28,082 nucleotides of DNA, from assembly GCA_003427395.1 (NCBI GenBank), contig BFEA01000260.1, positions 1,780,693 through 1,808,774 on the forward strand, given 5' to 3'. This stretch comes from Chara braunii. Lineage: Eukaryota > Streptophyta > Charophyceae > Charales > Characeae. The notes below the pieces were generated by a model, which was not told the origin of the DNA, searched no databases, and saw nothing but the letters and a program-made list of their open reading frames with translations. The number at the start of each line of letters is the position of its first letter. Position 1 is the stretch's first letter. Both the position numbers and the translations under genes were made by a program. Shown in pieces: positions 10,030-19,519 of this stretch.

Positions 10030-10470
10030 AGCGGTGAGAGTGAAATGAGCGAAGCGGGAGACCGGGAGACAAATCTCAGGTCCTGGAATAGACCAGGCGA
10101 GATCCAGAGGCATCACCGGGCCGTGAAGCCGGTGGAAGAGGGGCCCGAGCCCAGCTCACGAAAGCTGACGCCCAGAGGCCGCGGAATGTGTGAGAAGCAG
10201 AGCAGGGGAAAAAGACACGTGTAGGGGGAGAGTGCGACAGCAGAACACGGGTGGCATTTTGGCAGCGTGAGAGAGAAAGGAGTGAGGGCGGTTACGCGTG
10301 TGTACAAGCTACACGTGACAAACCGCGAGCAGACCCACGGGGATGAAGACTCAGAGACGGAGTGGGGAGAGCGACAAAGTGACAGACCTTCGATCATGGA
10401 AAAGGCCAGGTGAGGTTCAGAGGCACCACCGAGCCACGACACCTGCAGAGGACGGGCCCGAAGCTATCTC
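10030..10470 (+). repeat. Duplicated peptide-like motif, offset about 313 bp
   Basis: Two plus-strand segments encode closely similar peptides in different frames. The first (10030-10155) includes LRSWNRPGEIQRHHRA; the second (10355-10470) includes LRSWKRPGEVQRHHRA. Both are followed by P(V/A)E(E/D)GPE and preceded by SGES. Several differences are conservative at the protein level (Asn/Lys, Ile/Val, Glu/Asp). This suggests former coding sequence duplicated within a repeat. Product unknown. Confidence 0.5.
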
Positions 10471-11295
10471 AGCCCGAACCAGAGTCAAGCGAGATGGGGC
10501 AGACCCGTCGAGCGCTCGACGTGTGTAGACTGTGGGGTGCGTGTGTGAGCGGAGAGAGACCAGGGAGAGCCAGGCTCAGGCAGTGACGAGCACAACCAGT
10601 GGAGCGCGGGTCCGAGGTGAAGTTCATGACAGCGGGGAGGCTGAGGCAAGGGGAGTTGCGCAGGAACCTGGGTTACACGTGGCGCACTCTGAGAAAAGGG
10701 GGCGCTAGAGAATGGCCGGATGCGCCGAAGGGCCAAGGCGAAGAGGCAGCTACGACGGTCTCGTTCGAGAATAGTCCCAGGTGTGCGTATGAGGAGAGGT
10801 CAACGAACGAGAACGAGAGAGGTGATGTACGTGTGTTCGAGAAGCGGACGTTAACGGGGCTGCAGTGTGTGATGTGCAAGGGAAGTGACCGTAACGAGCG
10901 GTGCGTACAATTGTGAGCAATGCAGGACGTGAGCTTGCAGAAGGCGGCTGACGTCAACCGCTGCTCCCCCACTCGCGCGACGTGCCTACACCGGCAGTAG
11001 TGATGAAAAAATAAGAGAGAAGGGATCTTGCCTGAACAGGGCGAATAGTGCCCATCAAGAAAGGTTAATCCGCAAGACGTGGGGTAGTTTGCGATTCAAT
11101 CCGCTTACTGCGCGTTGAGTATGGCTCGTCCCTGTCGTGGATGCTAATCAACAACTCTTCGCTTGTACGTGGACCGTAATTACCAGCCAATTAGTGATTG
11201 ATCAGCGAGAGGCTGAGTTGTGATTGTGAGGAGGATACGCTGAGAGAGAGAACTCGAGCACGACAATGAGTACTGGTCGACTCAATCAGGGAGGG

Positions 11296-11315
11296 CAGTG
11301 TTGATGTCAACACTG
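11296..11315. repeat. 20-bp palindrome with 9-bp arms
   Basis: CAGTGTTGATGTCAACACTG: the nine bases on each side of the central TG are perfect reverse complements. Confidence 0.85.
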
Positions 11316-11672
11316 GCGCTACGGAAAGCCTTGGTCCTTACTTTCCTGGCCGATGCCATCACCTATACGGGTTGGTAGATTGTCTGTGACTTGGGAGTGC
11401 AGTGTGTCGCGTGGTCCTCGAAGCTGAGAAGGGTGAACCTCTAATAGAGAAGGGCGTTGGTGCATGCATTCACATGATTGAGCTTGTGGGGAGAAAGTTA
11501 GAGCTCTGCGAAGTGATCCCGTTGTGGACGAGTGGTTGGCATCATTGACTTCTTCCCCTTGTGTTTTTATTGGAATGTGGAGACTGGGACTGTTCTTGGC
11601 TTGCTTCCTGGTGCTAATTTCGGTACTCTGAGTACATCTCCGTGCCTGTTGACTACCTATCAATCGAGTTAC

Positions 11673-11688
11673 AAAAAAAAAAAAAAAA
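11673..11688. repeat. Poly(A) tract, 16 A
   Basis: An isolated run of 16 A. It could be the tail of a plus-strand retroposed sequence ending here, but I could not identify flanking direct repeats. Confidence 0.6.
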
Positions 11689-13259
11689 GTTTATGTAAGA
11701 GGGACCGTGGAATCTGGCTACGAGGGTGTTGAACGGAGGTGAGGGCAGAATCATCAGGTAAATCTGACCCTTGCGGTGAATGTGGCTCAATCTTCCCTCG
11801 CGCTGGTCTCGCCAAGATAGTTAAGAGTTCACAAAATAGCTTGTTGTTGCCAATCATCGTAATTCGGCGTATGATTGGTAGCCTGTTTCGAGTCGTGAGC
11901 ATCAAGCAAACCAATGATAGAGAACGAGTGAATTTAGGCATAATTGTCAGCATGAAGAAATTGCCTCTTCTGGGGTGACTGTACTGGTTATTCGACAAAT
12001 GTAGTGGTTAGTAGTTGGTCATTCTCAGTTCGCTTAATAATCTGTCTGCAGAAGGTAGTTTGTGCTTTTGATCGCCACTAATACCCTATATGAGGGCTGA
12101 TTCAATAATCTTCCAACGGAGTTAGTGGGTTTGAAGTCTTTATTGAATTAGGCTAAACGTATGCAAAGGCTGGGTTACCTCTTGCACTCTTGCATGGTTT
12201 TTCAATCTTACGTTCGTAATGTACTCATATAATCGAGGCAATTATGAGCCTTTATTACATCCTTTGTTCAAAGAGTCTTCGCATGAGGAAGGTTGTTGAA
12301 TGATTTTTGGCAAGTTTCTTGATGGGCTATGGTTTCTCAATACGCGTCGAAGGGACATCAACCTATCAGATGGAGTTCACTCCCTCTGTAAAAGACAAAA
12401 GTCTCTAAGGTTTGGAAACCTCATTGTAATTGCCCCCGTGACTTGCGCGTTTAACCAGGACGTTTAATGGGGAAAAGCCGCGCAGTACTCAGAAAAATTG
12501 CTTATTTACTCGTCAGGTTTTTGGTTGATGGGGACTAACGTTGCACCTAAAGATACTGAGCTGGGTATAAAGAGGAAGTAAAAAAACGAGTGTTAACCCA
12601 GAACCTCCCCTATTTTGGTCCGGAACGAGGTCTAACAGGACATAAGAGCAGAGTCTGACAATTCTAATGTAAGCCTGTAAGGAGATAAGTTTAGAGGTGG
12701 CCGGGCGAACGTTGAAGTCCGTGAAGCCCTTGTCTGCGAAACTGTGGACTATGTCACCTTGTTGTCCGACCAGCTGATACCTTGCGAAATGCGAAGTGAG
12801 AAACAAACCTTTTAGATTCAGTCTCCTGATTAACTAAACCACATAAGGCAGGTCGAAGTGGCGCTCGAAAGAGTCTTGAGCACTAAATGTCTGCCTTCAA
12901 GCACAGGAACTGAGTGGACAGACTGCTCATCTGGGCCATGGTCTGACGCTTGTCCTTAGGAATCACATAATCCAGTTTGGGTATGGAACCTAAGTTTAGT
13001 GAGAATTTTCGCTTTGCTATTGCTTAACCTTTTGTAAGCAAGGCAGTTACGAGACACTGAGTGATAATCCTCTGATCTGAAAAGTTGCAGATAAGGGCTG
13101 TTGATAGAGACCTCATTGAAGTCACGAGGATCAATGGCTACGTTATAGCATATCACTATGTCTTACGGGAAGGAAAAGCGGGGGAATATACGTATATATC
13201 ACCGCCCCTCCGTTTGTTGTCCTCTTCTCTCTCTGCCTCCGGTTTACCAGGCCGTTCTG

Positions 13260-13277
13260 TTTTTTTTTTTTTGAGAC

Positions 13278-13316
<39 letters not shown>

Positions 13317-13343
13317 CATATATATAGATATATAGATATATAT
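13260..13343. repeat. Poly(T) tract and (AT)n microsatellite
   Basis: A run of 13 T at 13260-13272 is followed by an AT-repeat array at about 13277-13343, interrupted by C and G bases. Confidence 0.9.
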
Positions 13344-13799
13344 TTGGGCCTACTAGATCTGAAACCAAAAGGGGTGTCTCATAATGTGCATTATGGTCTG
13401 AACTCAGTCGTGCCATTCTTAAGAGACCACATATCAGGGGACTGTTAGTCAGTGAAAGGGTACAGATAGATGCTTTTCCGTTTTCCCAGTCTCGCGCCAG
13501 AAGGACACCTTGGTCGTGACCTACTCCTTATACCAAGCAAAAACGGAAGGTTGGAAAAATAAGATAGTTGGTAAGAATGAGGAATACAAGAGATTTCTGA
13601 GGGGACTTGCTGTAGAAAAGGTGGAAGTCGTCATAAGCTCATTGAGTATTCTTCTACATCTATGAGCCAAGTGGAAAACCGCACAGTACGGTGTCATCGC
13701 TGGAAAGTTTGGAGCAGGCCAGAGTAAAAAAATCTAAGAGAGCATGAGAGTGCTCAGACCTCCTCTTAGAAGACTCTGCCAATGAATTCGATTGGTAAA
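13344..13799. other. Unassigned
   Basis: No gene, repeat unit or RNA was recognised. Confidence 0.4.
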
Positions 13800-14800
13800 C
13801 GGTACAGCGTTCGATACTCAGTATTGTTAACAGTGGATGGTGCTGAGTATTGTTATTAATGTGCGAGACTCAACACGTCCTAGCAATTTTTTTTTTGTGC
13901 TCTGCACAGTTGACAGTGAGCATGGTTCAACGTCGACGACAACAATCAAATAATAGTACAATCGATCTTCAATCCATTCTCAGTCCATGATCAAGTAGTA
14001 TTCTGTCAGTTCTGTAACCAGTTTCTCAGTCAGTGTTCACACGGTATTATAACAGTAGCCCGGATGTTCGAATATCTGCCAACTGCAGTTGCTTCCAGCT
14101 TATGAGAAATCACGGTATGGTGGTTTCTTTTATCGAGCAGACCTCGGACAACATCCAATCAGCAGTTAGTCGTTCATCCATCCAACAACCAATCAGTTTC
14201 CTGTTCAACGATTAGTCAGCTTTCTGCTAAGTAGTTTCACGACCTGCAGTCAATCTGCACCTGGTGCAGTGTTCAGAACGACATTTGGAAGGAGACTATC
14301 CCGAACAACAATCAGCAGTGGTTCAACCATTATTTAATTCATATTTAATCAGTAAAACAATCAATTTGAACGGTAGCAAATCCTCGTTGGTGAACAATTG
14401 TTAATCCAATCAACAGTGTTCAGTCTTACACCAACAAAATCTCAACAACATTCGGTTTCTCAAACCAGTAGTCAATCAGTGTTCCTTTTTTTTAAATTTG
14501 GTGGTGGGACAGCACCTAGATCTGCAAACTGACCGGCAAAACACTTAGCAAGCAATAAGAGAAGCAATCAAGTCAGCAATGAGATCAGCAGGTAATCAGA
14601 AAAGCAATCAAGTCAGCGTTCAGGCCGACAAGTGATTGGGAAGGCAATCGGATCAGGGGTTGGGCATCATCCAAACTTTTTTTTTTTCTTTAGTAATCAG
14701 TCCAACATTCATCTAAACTCTCAATCTAGCATTCAGTTCAGTAACCAGTTCAGCAATTAGTTCAACAGTCAAGCCAACAAGTAAACTAGAGATAGTTCAG
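13800..14800. repeat. Degenerate CAGT/CAAT-rich repeat region
   Basis: Short words such as AATCAGT, CAGTTCAG, CAACAATCA and AAGCAATCAAGTCAGC recur without a fixed period. AAGCAATCAAGTCAGC occurs twice, near 14562 and 14603. The region leads directly to the ORF starting at 14822. It could be an untranslated leader, an LTR, or a simple degenerate repeat. Confidence 0.5.
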
Positions 14801-14821
14801 CGGATACCAGACAATTTTTTC

Positions 14822-15403
14822 ATGAGTACAGTCCGCTCCTTCCTAGTCAGCGAGTCAGTGCTGATTAATCTCAATCAACTTTCATGCAAGGAGGCTTTTC
14901 GCTATCGTTATGTCAGTGCCATTGGCTTCAGACAGGGGGACCTGTCAATCTTCGTCGTCCAGACCAGCTTTGCTGACGGTACTATCCACGACCTCATGCC
15001 CTATCCGAAAAAGGGTAAGGAGGCACATGATCATTTTGACGAAGTGTGGATCTCCGCCACTGGGTATCTGGAGCAGAGGGAGAGGGAGCTCGATGAGAGT
15101 GGTGCTACGCTGATCCGTAGTTTTGGATCGAAGCTTTATACTGACTATCCTAGGCCCCCTGTTCCTTCCCTTCTCACAGATAGCACAAGTTGGCTGGATA
15201 TGATCGGCTTGGCAAAGAGGAATATCTCTCCAGCAGTGATCGACATTGAGGCACTGACTGAGCCCACCGATTATCCCTACCTCAGACGGGGAGTCTTCTC
15301 AGTGGATGGACTGCCTACATTGTGGGATGAGTTTTGCTCCATGGTTAACTTCCGTGTCATGTACCTCGGATGGTCATGCTCAGAGCTTGTTGGCTTCAGG
15401 TGA
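14822..15403 (+). CDS. Unknown-domain protein, copy A (193 aa)
   Basis: The frame is intact from ATG to TGA. I do not recognise the family. Residues 24-128 carry the same domain found in the frames at 16286-17707: an aromatic FRYRYV segment (26-31), TIHDLMPYPKK (54-64), and RPPVPSLLTDSTSWLDMI (111-128). These correspond to DIYDIRPYVKE / DVYDVRIYVPKE and VPPIPD...NWL / VPPLPD...NWY in copies B and C. There is no signal peptide, membrane helix or metal-binding cluster. It lies upstream of the primer binding site, so it is outside the usual internal region of the retroelement downstream, unless the LTR is very long or the elements are nested. It is the only domain copy with no stop or frameshift. 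The shared domain is seen; its function is unknown. Confidence 0.6.
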   Translation: MSTVRSFLVSESVLINLNQLSCKEAFRYRYVSAIGFRQGDLSIFVVQTSFADGTIHDLMPYPKKGKEAHDHFDEVWISATGYLEQRERELDESGATLIRSFGSKLYTDYPRPPVPSLLTDSTSWLDMIGLAKRNISPAVIDIEALTEPTDYPYLRRGVFSVDGLPTLWDEFCSMVNFRVMYLGWSCSELVGFR

Positions 15404-15967
15404 CTCTTTATCACAAGGCCTCAATCTCAGATTGTATGTGGGCGTGGGTCACAGCACTAGAGATGAACAGTGAAAAAAAAGATTGAGAGAGACTGACCAG
15501 AGGGATGAGTGAGGACTCTTGAGAGGTGCTGACCATGCTTGTTTATGTGTAATTTCTGAGATTATTATGAGTTTTCATTCTTCCCTCATTCATCTCGTCT
15601 TTGCTTTGAGTCAGTCGTTTTTTATCTCCACCTTGACATTGCTTGAATGTTATGTTCTCGTTTGTTGATTATGTCACAGTTCTCAAAATTCCTAAATTGA
15701 CATCTCGATACACACATGGCATATTTAATTTAATTTTCATTATCTGCATTATCATCGTTGTTCCGAATCATAATTAAAAATTCCTAAGTCCGGGGTCCGG
15801 CGAAGACCGCAATTGAAGGGTCTCGCTCGAAGCCGGGCGCATACAACAGGAAGGGATTTGCATTATTTAATTTATTTTATTTATTGCAATCGCATCCAAA
15901 ATCCTGCGTGGCAGCCTGTTGGTTTTCTTGGTCGCCCGTAGAGGTACGACTGAGAAAACGTGCGACA
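15404..15967. other. Candidate end of a 5' LTR, otherwise unassigned
   Basis: This AT-rich stretch ends in CA at 15966-15967, four bases before the primer binding site, as expected for the 3' end of a left LTR. Its left boundary is not visible, and no second copy was found downstream of the integrase. A GC-richer patch at 15788-15835 breaks the AT-rich background. Confidence 0.35.
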
Positions 15968-15971
15968 AAAA

Positions 15972-15989
15972 TGGCGCCGTTGCCAGGGA
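15972..15989 (+). other. Primer binding site, tRNA-Asp type
   Basis: TGGCGCCGTTGCCAGGGA begins with TGG, the complement of the tRNA CCA end. Apart from one A/G difference it matches the complement of the 3' end of plant-type tRNA-Asp (as I recall, TGGCGCCGTTGCCGGGGA). It is where minus-strand DNA synthesis of an LTR retrotransposon would start. The position fits the protein-coding region that follows on the plus strand. Confidence 0.7.
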
Positions 15990-16285
15990 CATGAAAATAT
16001 TTTCCTGTCTGGAACGAGCCTGGGTTCATCGTCTTTGAGGTTTGATTAGGACGTGAGAACTGTTGACATTTTTGTGAGCTTTATGTTAATCTTATTATTC
16101 TCATTTGAGTCCCGATTCTCTTGAGAATTATGACTGCTAACTGTGATTTATTTCTTCCTTGTGTGAGGTACCACACTGGATCGGGAAAGAGGATTGATAT
16201 TATTGATTGGAGAGAATCGAGCTTGACACCAGGTATGCCCAATTATCGTCCAACACGCTAAAATGAATTGAAAGGAAGAGAGTGA
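15990..16285. other. Putative untranslated leader
   Basis: The stretch between the primer binding site and the first recognisable domain frame. No coding signal was found on the plus strand. Confidence 0.4.
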
Positions 16286-16714
16286 GACGGATCGAGACAA
16301 ATGCTGGTCGACGGTGTTCTGAAAGAATTGTCTAAACTTACCACAAGAGGAATATTTTCTTACAGGTATGAGGTTTGTTGGGACTATCACTCTTGTGACT
16401 CAACCATCTGTGTAGTGTTGACTCACTTCTTGGAAGGAGATATCTATGATATCCGCCCATACGTCAAGGAATGAGGCAGCAATGATGGTGAGAACTTTAA
16501 TTGGTTATGGGAGATCGTGATCCAATTTATCTATAATGAAAAGATAGACCTGATCAAGCAAAAGAGGAAAGTGGAATGGGCTATAATGCCAGTAACGTAC
16601 AAGACTGTTCCAATCCCTCCTATACCTGACAGCTATTGTGATGGGATTAACTGGCTGCCGATAATCAGCATGGTATTGACAAGAGAGAAAAGTAACGGTG
16701 GTCATGAAAACTGA
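16286..16714 (+). pseudogene. Unknown-domain frame, copy B
   Basis: One plus-strand frame is open over this range except for a TGA at 16472-16474. It encodes the repeated domain: a leader with LSK, then FSYRYEV, VVLTHFLEGDIYDIRPYVKE, and near the end VPIPPIPD followed by NWLPII. There is no convincing start codon ahead of the domain. An ATG of the next frame (16704) overlaps its TGA (16712-16714) by 11 bases. The domain match to copies A, C and D is direct. I recognise no known family, and the function is unknown. Confidence 0.5.
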
Positions 16715-17195
16715 AGAGATTTCAGCAGAAGTAATCAGACAAAGAAGGTCAAATTTTGGCGGAGGTTCGGGTCCAAGTGAAGAGAAGGTTGAATGTCTCA
16801 TAAGGTTGCTGAATACCCTAAGCAAGCGAGAGACATTTCCATATGAAGTTGTCAGGTATGAGATGGTCGAGAGCGGATGGGAGCAGGAACGATTATATGT
16901 ACTGACATTCTATTTCATAGACCTGGATGTGTATGACGTAAGGATTTATGTCCCAAAGGAAATAAGTGTTGATGCAGTGTATGGGAGGTGCTGGAGATTT
17001 GCTGAAGAGGTAGTACTGAGAGGGAAAGAGAGACTTGAGAGAGAGAACAAATGCTTCACTGGGTCGACTCGATTTACTGTCTTTGATGGACTTTCAGTCC
17101 CTCCCTTACCTGATATCAATCAATCTAAAAACAATTGGTATGCCATGATAAAGTTTGCATGGAAAGTGAAGAGGACCCAAGAGGAATACTCTTAG
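16704..17195 (+). CDS. Unknown-domain frame, copy C (163 aa)
   Basis: Open from ATG 16704 to TAG 17193-17195. The leader includes ECLIRLLNTLSK, then PYEVVRYEM, YVLTFYFIDLDVYDVRIYVP, a charged middle with a conserved Trp (CWRFAEE), then SVPPLPDINQSKNNWYAMI and a Lys/Arg-rich end. Each element has a counterpart in copies A, B and D. The start overlaps the end of copy B, and its end overlaps the start of copy D (ATG 17159) by 37 bases, each in a different frame. Either this is a real, compact multi-frame arrangement, or frameshifts split an older continuous polyprotein. No catalytic motif is recognised. Confidence 0.5.
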   Translation: MKTEEISAEVIRQRRSNFGGGSGPSEEKVECLIRLLNTLSKRETFPYEVVRYEMVESGWEQERLYVLTFYFIDLDVYDVRIYVPKEISVDAVYGRCWRFAEEVVLRGKERLERENKCFTGSTRFTVFDGLSVPPLPDINQSKNNWYAMIKFAWKVKRTQEEYS

Positions 17196-17707
17196 TAGCC
17201 AGGGTGACCACTGTGAGGGGTAAACTCTATGAGGTGATAGGGTGTGATAATCCTTTTGTGATCCTGAGATATGAGACTTGTGTGAGGGGGCCTATAGCAT
17301 TTCACATCCCAGTGGTCAAATTACTGAGTACTGGCAGCCTAGACGTACGGATTTATGTACCAGCAGGCCTAGAAGAGGAAGACGACTACTTGAAATGTCA
17401 GACGGGTGCTTACATTAGCCTCATAAGAACCAAGGAGTTGCTTGAAAAGTTAAAGAGAAAAGTAACCTGGAGAAAATAAGTAAGACAATTTGAAAGACTT
17501 CCTAAATTCTCTCTTGCTAAAGAATTTGAAGGTAGGAGAGATTGGATGCCCCTATTAGAAGTTATTGCTGAGATTGGTAGAGCAAGAGAGAAAAACTCCA
17601 CTGTGATGATAAAATCTCTACTGTTGAGTACCTTTGAACACAGATTCGAGATCCCTGGTTATGTCCAACCTGAGATCTACCTTTCAAATATTGTTTATGA
17701 TGCTTAA
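17159..17707 (+). pseudogene. Unknown-domain frame, copy D, one internal stop
   Basis: ATG 17159 opens a frame that runs to TAA 17705-17707 with one internal TAA at 17477-17479. It encodes VILRYETC, then SLDVRIYVPAG, a charged Lys/Leu-rich segment, and after the internal stop LPKFSLAKEFEGRRDWMPLL. The last segment matches the VPPLPD...NWY segment of copy C and the corresponding parts of A and B. The frame therefore carries the whole domain across the internal stop. Its remaining C-terminal part may be the beginning of the next unit. Confidence 0.5.
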
Positions 17708-17709
17708 CA

Positions 17710-18000
17710 ATGCCCAGCTTGACTGAACAACTGACATTGGGGGTTGTGTTGGAAGGTAGAATAGTTAAGGTAGAGGGGACTCTTCGGATCTCTGACATAA
17801 ATCTTTCTACCATAGATGAGTTTGAGTTTTTGCAGCCTTTCTTAGATCGCATGAGAGATTCTGCCTTGAGAATTATCACTAACCAGACTGAGATAAACTA
17901 TTTGTTAAAGGTGGTGAAAGTGGAAACTACTGAAAGAGTATCATGTCACACTTTTCAGGAACAGGTCTCTCTTGCAAGAAGGATCAGTAGTGGGCTGTAA
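17710..18000 (+). CDS. Small unknown frame, copy E (96 aa)
   Basis: ATG at 17710 lies two bases after the TAA of copy D; the frame ends with TAA 17998-18000. It shares with the next frame an F/I-x-x-(F/Y)-(L/I)-x-R-(M/L)-R-x-x-A-L segment, then IIT/LITT, and a closing EQVSLARRIS (ESVSLARRVR in copy F). The N-terminal part (LTLGVVLEGRIVKVEG) also resembles the LTHFLEG-x-IYDIR core of copies B and C, so it may be a diverged member of the same family. Function unknown. Whether so short a frame is translated is not known. Confidence 0.45.
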   Translation: MPSLTEQLTLGVVLEGRIVKVEGTLRISDINLSTIDEFEFLQPFLDRMRDSALRIITNQTEINYLLKVVKVETTERVSCHTFQEQVSLARRISSGL

Positions 18001-18003
18001 ACA

Positions 18004-18270
18004 ATGCAATTTGATTATGAGATTATAAATCTAACTCGATATTTTATGATTCGGGGTACTGTAAAGGGGTATGACAAAAGACTGAGTAGGGATGATGAGA
18101 GAGGGCTGATTGGAGATTACATTGGAAGGCTGAGGAGGGTTGCACTGCCCTTGATCACTACCAAATCTATTATTGTTTATACCCTATATGTACATAACTC
18201 TCAAGGGGTAGAGCAAACAAGAGAAAAAATAAACGAGTCTGTATCACTTGCTAGAAGAGTAAGAGATTGA
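18004..18270 (+). CDS. Small unknown frame, copy F (88 aa)
   Basis: ATG 18004 follows the stop of copy E by three bases and stays in the same frame, so E and F would be one frame without that TAA. It contains IGDYIGRLRRVALPLITTK and ends with SVSLARRVRD, parallel to DRMRDSALRIITNQ and SLARRISSG in copy E. The TGA is at 18268-18270, and gag begins 57 bases later. No known family is recognised. Confidence 0.45.
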   Translation: MQFDYEIINLTRYFMIRGTVKGYDKRLSRDDERGLIGDYIGRLRRVALPLITTKSIIVYTLYVHNSQGVEQTREKINESVSLARRVRD

Positions 18271-18326
18271 AGGGCAGAAGAGGACAAAGGTGACAGAAAG
18301 AGAGAGAGAATATCCTGGAAAAACAT

Positions 18327-19519
18327 ATGGTCAAGATGGCAGGACGAGGAAGACCGAGTACGTCAGCAGGGACCAATGAAGAGACCTTGGTTGGAGTTAT
18401 ACGGGAGTTGGTTGAAAGAGTTGATACTGTAAAAGGAGGTTCAGACATTGCAAAAGCAAAAAAAACAGATGAGAGAATACCATGTTTCAGAGGGCCACAA
18501 GTTAATGACTTCCTGGACGAGTATGAGTTATTTGGACTCAGTTATGGCTGGACAGATAAGCAACGGTTAAAGCACCTTCTATCTTATTGTGATACTTACT
18601 CAAGACTGGCCGTTCAGGAACTATGGAAGGTGACACTACATGAGAAGAGGTCAAGGAGAGACTGAAAAAGAAATTTGAGAAAAATTCAGTTCCAACCACA
18701 ACTAAGGACCTACTCAACATCAGAAGAGCTAAGTATGACACTTTCAATGTTTTTCTTCAGACCTTCATCCGAACAGTAAGAAGAATTCCGTACTTAGATG
18801 AGGCCCAGAGGTGCCATATATTTTTGACTAATTTTACTGACACAGAAAGGCAGGCGGTTCTTAATCAGGCTCAACACTATCCTCTCAGATGGGATGAAAT
18901 AGTTGCAATCATAAGAACTCTACCTACTGTCTCTCATAAAAAATGGTCACTGGATCAGATCAGTACTTTCGCCAAGGATTGAGAGACTGTAAATGAAATG
19001 AATAGAGGAAGCAATCTGACTGCTGAGAATATTCTTCAAAAAATGATGGCTAACTTTATGCCTGCAAGGCGTGCAACGCATGCTGTGGATGACAGAGAGA
19101 AGAAAAAGACTGAAAGTGAGGAAGATGACGACGATGATGATGACAACGAAAATTATGGTAAGAAGGGGGATTCGTCCAAATCCAAAAAGAATGGAAAGAA
19201 TGGTGATGGAGAAAGTAGAGAGAGAAGAAAATATGATGAGCGTCCTAAGAGGAGTTTTACTTGCTACTATTGTGGCGAAGGGGGTCATACTACCACTTAT
19301 TGCAAGCCTCTTGAGGAGGATGTAAGGAGTGGGGTGGCAAAGAAAGATGCAATGGACCATGTCTGTGATAGTTCATGGAACAAGTTGGACCATAGACATC
19401 CAGGAGGTATGAAGCTTCTTGCTCTTAAACATGATGAAAAGATGAAGATTAAGAAGAAGAGAAAGACCGATGTGAATGTTCATTTCCTCATTGGAGACTT
19501 GCCTAATGAGCTAGTATAA
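18327..19519 (+). pseudogene. gag: Gag: capsid-like region and zinc knuckle
   Basis: Structural protein of the retroelement that would package its RNA. The first part, from ATG 18327, includes a capsid-type segment (VNDFLDEYELFGLSYGW, then DKQRLKHLLSYC) like the Retrotrans_gag family. Near 18645 the coding signal jumps from frame 3 to frame 2, where it continues with VKERLKKKFEKN and further capsid-like helices. A TGA at 18980-18982 interrupts it. The frame then has a basic/acidic linker with a run of seven Asp, and a CCHC knuckle CYYCGEGGHTTTYC at 19262-19303, exactly C-x2-C-x4-H-x4-C. It ends at TAA 19517-19519. The knuckle and its place before protease make the call firm; one frameshift and one stop make it a pseudogene. 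Confidence 0.85.

Larger units (their letters stand above)
10980..13259. other. Unassigned stretch with isolated small signals
   Basis: No gene was recognised. It contains a perfect palindrome at 11296-11315 and a 16-A tract at 11673-11688. Minus-strand open frames of 97-114 codons (11319-11663, 11669-11998, 12513-12806) have no recognisable motif. Confidence 0.4.

Noticed and set aside
18947-19360. 137-codon minus-strand frame with hydrophobic runs
   Set aside because: It is the antisense shadow of gag; the Ile/Val run is the complement of the Asp-rich stretch.
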